The notes under the pieces were generated by a model. That model was not told the origin of the DNA, did not search any database, and saw only the letters and a program-made list of their open reading frames with translations. The position numbers and the translations under genes are program-made. From Magnetococcus marinus MC-1 (GTDB lineage: Bacteria; Pseudomonadota; Magnetococcia; Magnetococcales; Magnetococcaceae), in NCBI RefSeq assembly GCF_000014865.1, contig NC_008576.1:587501-651500 (forward strand): a stretch of 64,000 nt of DNA, given 5' to 3'. This document shows positions 60,453 through 64,000 of the stretch, in pieces. The number at the start of each line of letters is the position of its first letter. Within the stretch, counting starts at the first letter, position 1.

Positions 60453-62739
60453 GGTTTTTACCTTCCATTTTAAGCAGCAGAACCGGCAGCAATAGAAAAT
60501 CCACAATCAGGGCGATGGCAATGGCAATAGCGGTCATTAAGCCCATCTCCGCATTGAGTTTAAAGTCCGATAGGGTGAGCACCAAAAAGCCCGCCACCAA
60601 GACCAGGGTTGTCACCCACAAGGCGGTGCCCACCGTGGAAAAGGCATAACGCACCGCCTCTTCAGCGGTATGGTGATACTCGCGGCGGGCGCGTAGATAC
60701 TTGCTCAAAAAGTGCACCGTGTCATCCACGATAATGCCCAGGGTCATGCCGGTTACCACCGACAGCGCCAAACCCACCTGACCATTGATCATGCCCCACA
60801 AACCAAAGGCAATCCCCGCTGGCACCAAGTTGGGGATCAGGCTGAGCAGGCCAAGCTTGACCGAGCGTAGAGCAATAATCATGGAAAGAGAGATTAAAAA
60901 CAGCGCCACAGTAGTCCCCCCCAACATGCTCACAATGTTGCGCTTACCAATATGGGCAAACATCACCGTGGGGCTGGCCCCTTCCACCACCATCTGCGCG
61001 GGCCAGTTTTTCTGCATCCAGCCCCGCACCCGGTCGGCAAACGCCAATACCTCATTGGAGCTGATGCTCTGTAACGTGACCGACAGACGGGTCTTGGATT
61101 TGTTGACATTAATCTGGTTGTTTAAATCCAATCCATAGGGCAGCGACATCTCATAGAGCAACAGATATTGGGCGGCCAGATTACGCTCATCGGGCAGGGC
61201 ATACCATTGGGGTTGATCCCCGTGCATATTACGGTTGAGCCGTTTAAAAATATCGGTAATGGTGCTCACATGGGTTACTTCTGGCTGGGTGCGTAGCCAG
61301 ATGGCCAACTGCTCCACACGGGCCAGAAAATCGGGGTCGGCAATGCCGGAGTTTTCGCCAGAATCAATGGAAAAACCGATATTGTAGATGCCGGTCAGGT
61401 TGGCGGCGGTGTAGTCCGTGGCATTACGGAAATCCACATTTTTACTGAAATATTTCACAAACTCATCATTGAGCTGGTTGCGCGGAATAAACGCGATAAA
61501 GCCAATGGAAACGGCGGTCATGATGTAGAACAAGGGGGTACGTTTGGCGATCACCCAGTTGGCCAGCATCTCCATGGCATGGCTGGTGCGCGGGCGTTTT
61601 TTATGGGGTTTTACCGGTACCATGGCCATAAACACTGGCAAAAAAGTGACCGCATAGACAAACGCCGCCACCACCCCCATGGAGACGATATTACCCAGAT
61701 CCCGAAAGGGCGGGGCATCGCTAAAATTCATGCTCAAAAAGCCGATGGCGGTGGTCAAACTGGTGAGAAAAATGGGGGCGAAGTTGATACGCAACGCCTC
61801 CACCATGGCCCCATGTTTATCCACATGTTTATAGCCGTAGACCACAAAAAAACTGACCAGCAGATGCACCGCGTCGGCCACCGCCATGGTCAAAATAATG
61901 GTGGGTGCACTGGCGCTGGGGCCGGTCAGTACAATGCCGCTCCAACCGGCCAAACCCATGCCGGTGATAATGGAGAAGAGGATGACCAACAGCGTGCCAA
62001 GGGTTGCCCAGGGGGAGTGCAACAGCATTAAAAAGGTCAAGATCACCACCCCAAACATCATGGGCACCAGGGTGCTCATATCCCTTTTGGAGAGTTCGGG
62101 AAAGGAGTTGTTCATCATCACCATGCCGGTGAGCCGTACCTCCATTTCGGGGTGGGCCGCCTGTAGTTGTGCCGCCATATTGCGTACAAAGGCAGCAATC
62201 TCTGGCACGGCGGTCTGGGTATTGTCATCCGGTAGCTGGATGGTCACATTAACCGCTGTAACCGTGCTTTGGGGATTGACCAAGCGGTGGAGCAACAGGG
62301 GTTCCGTGGTGGCGATGTTCTGGATGGCTTGCCACCCCTGGGCGGTGATCGCCGTTGGATCATCCACCAAATCCCCCACCACCAAATCATCCTCTTCAAC
62401 CCAGGTGTGCTGATAGTTGGTGAGGGAATCCACCCGGATCGAATAGGGGATCTGCCAAGCCTGTTTGGTGAGATCTTTGATCACGCTCATGCTCTGGGCA
62501 TCAAACACCTGCCCCGATTTTGGGGTGAGCACAAACATCACGTTGTCATCTTTGGTATAGCTGTTTTGCAACTCATCAAACGCCAGCAGTTGCGGATTAT
62601 CCTTACCAAAAAAGATGCGGTAGTCGGTGTCAAACTTTAAAAATCGCACCCCCGAGCCCGCCGCCAGCATCACCCCCACCGTCAATAAAATCACCAGCAG
62701 CCGATAACGCAGCAGCCAGTTGGCATAGTTACGAATCAT
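60445..62739 (-). CDS. MMPL/RND-family transporter
   Basis: 764-residue inner-membrane exporter of the MMPL branch of the RND superfamily. There are about 12 membrane segments in two halves, each following a large periplasmic loop (FLKFDTDYRIFFGKDNPQL at the first). Family motifs: TGPSASAPTIILTMAVADAVHLL and the second-half VVTGMTLGIIVDDTVHFLSKY, with the D-D/D-A dyads used for proton coupling. HpnN-type hopanoid and lipid exporters have this layout, but the substrate here is unknown. AAGGAG precedes the ATG. It is flanked by a TetR regulator upstream (36 bp) and a LolA-like partner overlapping downstream. Confidence 0.93.
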   Translation of the reverse strand: MIRNYANWLLRYRLLVILLTVGVMLAAGSGVRFLKFDTDYRIFFGKDNPQLLAFDELQNSYTKDDNVMFVLTPKSGQVFDAQSMSVIKDLTKQAWQIPYSIRVDSLTNYQHTWVEEDDLVVGDLVDDPTAITAQGWQAIQNIATTEPLLLHRLVNPQSTVTAVNVTIQLPDDNTQTAVPEIAAFVRNMAAQLQAAHPEMEVRLTGMVMMNNSFPELSKRDMSTLVPMMFGVVILTFLMLLHSPWATLGTLLVILFSIITGMGLAGWSGIVLTGPSASAPTIILTMAVADAVHLLVSFFVVYGYKHVDKHGAMVEALRINFAPIFLTSLTTAIGFLSMNFSDAPPFRDLGNIVSMGVVAAFVYAVTFLPVFMAMVPVKPHKKRPRTSHAMEMLANWVIAKRTPLFYIMTAVSIGFIAFIPRNQLNDEFVKYFSKNVDFRNATDYTAANLTGIYNIGFSIDSGENSGIADPDFLARVEQLAIWLRTQPEVTHVSTITDIFKRLNRNMHGDQPQWYALPDERNLAAQYLLLYEMSLPYGLDLNNQINVNKSKTRLSVTLQSISSNEVLAFADRVRGWMQKNWPAQMVVEGASPTVMFAHIGKRNIVSMLGGTTVALFLISLSMIIALRSVKLGLLSLIPNLVPAGIAFGLWGMINGQVGLALSVVTGMTLGIIVDDTVHFLSKYLRARREYHHTAEEAVRYAFSTVGTALWVTTLVLVAGFLVLTLSDFKLNAEMGLMTAIAIAIALIVDFLLLPVLLLKMEGKNHA

Positions 62740-62775
62740 ACAGTGGGCTCCTTGAGGGCAAAAAAAACAAAGGGG

Positions 62776-63393
62776 TTAGCCCCGCGCGTTGTTTGGGCTA
62801 AGCGTCCGAATATAGATAAAAAGTTGCTCAAAACAGCGGAAAAACAATTGCTTATCCTGGGCCGTTTTGGCGACACTTTCACACCCTTCGCGGGCAGCAA
62901 AAATAAACAGCGCAGTGGCGTCGGCATCCAACTCTTGGCGCAACTCTCCATGCTGTTGGGCGGTACGGATCTGCTGGGCCATGGTCTTAAGCCCCCACTG
63001 AAACAGCGCATCAATGCGCACACGAAAGTCTTCATCAATGGGGGACATCTCTTGGGCCAAGTTGGCTACCGGGCAGCCCAACTCAATAAAACTGGCGCCA
63101 CGGTTGCGGATAAAGGTTTGGTGCGCGTGGATAAACCCTTCCACAAACCCCTTTTTTTCATCCATGTGGATGTTAAACTCATCTTGAAAAATGGCCGGTA
63201 GCAGCTCATCAATCACCGCTAAGCCCAACGCTTTTTTGTTGGGAAAATGGTGATACATGGCCCCCTTGGTCATCTCTGCCCGCTCCAGAATGGCCGACAG
63301 CGAGGCGGCCTGAAAACCCTTGCGATGGATCTCCCCCAAGGCGGCTTCCAGCAGACGTCGGCGGGTTGTGGCAGGATCACGTGTATCAGTCAT
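62776..63393 (-). CDS. TetR-family repressor of the MMPL operon
   Basis: 205 residues from the ATG at 63393. N-terminal helix-turn-helix: TRRRLLEAALGEIHRKGFQA, SLSAILERAEMTKGAMYHHFPNKKALGLAVIDE. The C-terminal ligand domain has GCPVANLAQEM, a pattern common in the TetR_C (AcrR/NemR-like) group; Cys in that motif may respond to electrophiles. Two palindromic sites of TetR type lie directly upstream (63418-63464). The MMPL gene follows 36 bp after the stop, so it most likely regulates its own operon. Confidence 0.93.
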   Translation of the reverse strand: MTDTRDPATTRRRLLEAALGEIHRKGFQAASLSAILERAEMTKGAMYHHFPNKKALGLAVIDELLPAIFQDEFNIHMDEKKGFVEGFIHAHQTFIRNRGASFIELGCPVANLAQEMSPIDEDFRVRIDALFQWGLKTMAQQIRTAQQHGELRQELDADATALFIFAAREGCESVAKTAQDKQLFFRCFEQLFIYIRTLSPNNARG

Positions 63394-63417
63394 AAAACCG
63401 TTCCAAAAGGGGATGAA

Positions 63418-63464
63418 CATACCAATTGGTTTGTTCATGGTGAGGGTACATACCAATCGGTATG
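63418..63464. promoter_or_regulatory. Two TetR operator palindromes
   Basis: CATACCAATTGGTTTG (63418-63433) and CATACCAATCGGTATG (63449-63464) share ACCAATYGGT. The second is a palindrome apart from its central four bases; the first has one arm mismatch. Their centres are 31 bp apart, about three helical turns, and the nearer is 25 bp from the TetR start. Confidence 0.75.
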
Positions 63465-63554
63465 GGCGCAAAGAAAAAAACCTAAAACAGCCTAATTGTT
63501 GCTAATGGTCATAATTGGATAGAGTGATACTGGGTGCCCCACGGTCATGGTGGG

Positions 63555-64000
63555 TCAAGGCACGGCAGGTTTGAGAGGGTTGTATGAGGGGTTAGGGTTC
63601 TGCAACAGCGCGCGTGCTTGGGCAAAGTCAAACTGGGCTAGGGCGTTCTCTAAATCTGCCGCCAACTGCCCCTGCCCGCGCTGTTGTAACAGGGGGAAAA
63701 GTTGTTGCAGCAGCGCTTTGGCCTGAAGGTCATTGTCGTTTAACAAGGCCATAAATTGGGTCATGTCCGCTTCTAATTGTGGGGAGGGGGGCGTGGTCGC
63801 GGGGGGCAGTTGCGCAGGCATGGCCAAGCACGTAGCCTGTTGGCAGGTCAGCAGATGCTGCCACAAGCTGCTAAGTCCGGGTGCATCGCAGCCATGTTGC
63901 TGCACCATCGCTTCCAAACGTTCCAGGTAGTCAGCAAGCTGGAGCAGGGAGAGGTTTTTAGCGATCCCCTTCATGGCGTGGGCAGCACTCAGTACGGTGG
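63555..64000 (-). CDS. Hpt-domain protein, 3' end only (probable hybrid sensor kinase)
   Basis: The reading frame is open to the right edge, so only the C-terminal 148 codons are visible. It begins TVLSAAHAMKGIAKNLSLLQL, a histidine phosphotransfer (Hpt) motif in which the His of AAHAMKG receives phosphate, then LADYLERLEAMVQQ. After a Pro-rich linker, a helical segment (MTQFMALLNDNDLQAKALLQ...LENALAQFDFAQARALLQ) matches the tail seen after Hpt domains in hybrid sensor kinases. An ATG at 63974 cuts the Hpt motif and is not the true start. The sensor and kinase parts lie outside. Confidence 0.8.
   Translation of the reverse strand, partial: TVLSAAHAMKGIAKNLSLLQLADYLERLEAMVQQHGCDAPGLSSLWQHLLTCQQATCLAMPAQLPPATTPPSPQLEADMTQFMALLNDNDLQAKALLQQLFPLLQQRGQGQLAADLENALAQFDFAQARALLQNPNPSYNPLKPAVP

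Overview
The window is ordinary chromosomal DNA of a diderm, proteobacterium-like organism: an outer-membrane beta-barrel protein, a LolA-like protein, DsbA, Tat and lipoprotein signals, and the gene strings ffh-rpsP-rimM-trmD-rplS and grpE-dnaK-dnaJ-dapB. PurL is the single-chain form of 1295 residues, as in gamma- and betaproteobacteria, rather than the split PurS/PurQ/PurL of most alphaproteobacteria. The mix of alpha-like and gamma-like traits and the TPR/NB-ARC protein remind me of Magnetococcus-type bacteria. That is an impression, not a demonstrated identity. No rRNA, tRNA, CRISPR array, prophage or intact insertion sequence was found.

Layout. 1-2762: livM (left end missing), livG and livF of a branched-chain amino acid importer. 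2763-3454: a non-coding repeat element. 3455-6337: pgpA, a CinA-like protein and an L,D-transpeptidase. 6478-10758 (minus): a membrane-anchored NB-ARC/TPR protein and a methyltransferase. 11004-19493: YmdB-like phosphoesterase, purC, purL, a membrane protein, maf and a two-domain rhodanese. 19494-19879: a second copy of the repeat element. 19880-24312: ffh, rpsP, rimM, trmD, rplS and rnhB. 24886-29821: grpE, dnaK, dnaJ and dapB. 30211-33225: an acidic protein, pyrF, tpm and an exported protein made of 11-residue repeats. 33374-37617 (minus): a cytidylate-kinase-like protein and two CNNM/CBS proteins. 37972-43086: CHAD protein, then (minus) dapD and an osmC-dsbA-etfB-etfA cluster. 43361-50618: DHH phosphoesterase, lipA, lipB, NUDIX, HtrA, an orphan TRAP binding protein and an exported protein of unknown function. 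50974-55621 (minus): an Ala/Pro-rich exported protein, lon and erpA. 55960-58391: an operon of a RING-like cysteine protein, a lipoprotein aminopeptidase and an alpha/beta-hydrolase fused to a cobalamin adenosyltransferase. 58402-63393 (minus): a TetR-MMPL-LolA-like-barrel operon. 63555-64000 (minus): the 3' end of an Hpt-domain gene.

Most genes are housekeeping: translation and secretion, protein quality control, purine and pyrimidine synthesis, lysine/diaminopimelate synthesis (dapB and dapD are both here), lipoate and Fe-S assembly. dnaK and lon are each preceded by a heat-shock-like promoter of the form CTTG-N17-CCYCATAT, which suggests shared RpoH-type control.

The least ordinary items are the 55960-58391 operon (an eight-cysteine protein whose spacing resembles eukaryotic RING fingers, and a hydrolase-BtuR fusion), the bacterial NLR-like NB-ARC/TPR protein with a possible 18-codon leader peptide, the exported 11-mer repeat protein, and the repeat element whose two copies both sit where coding-strand composition changes from G-rich to C-rich.
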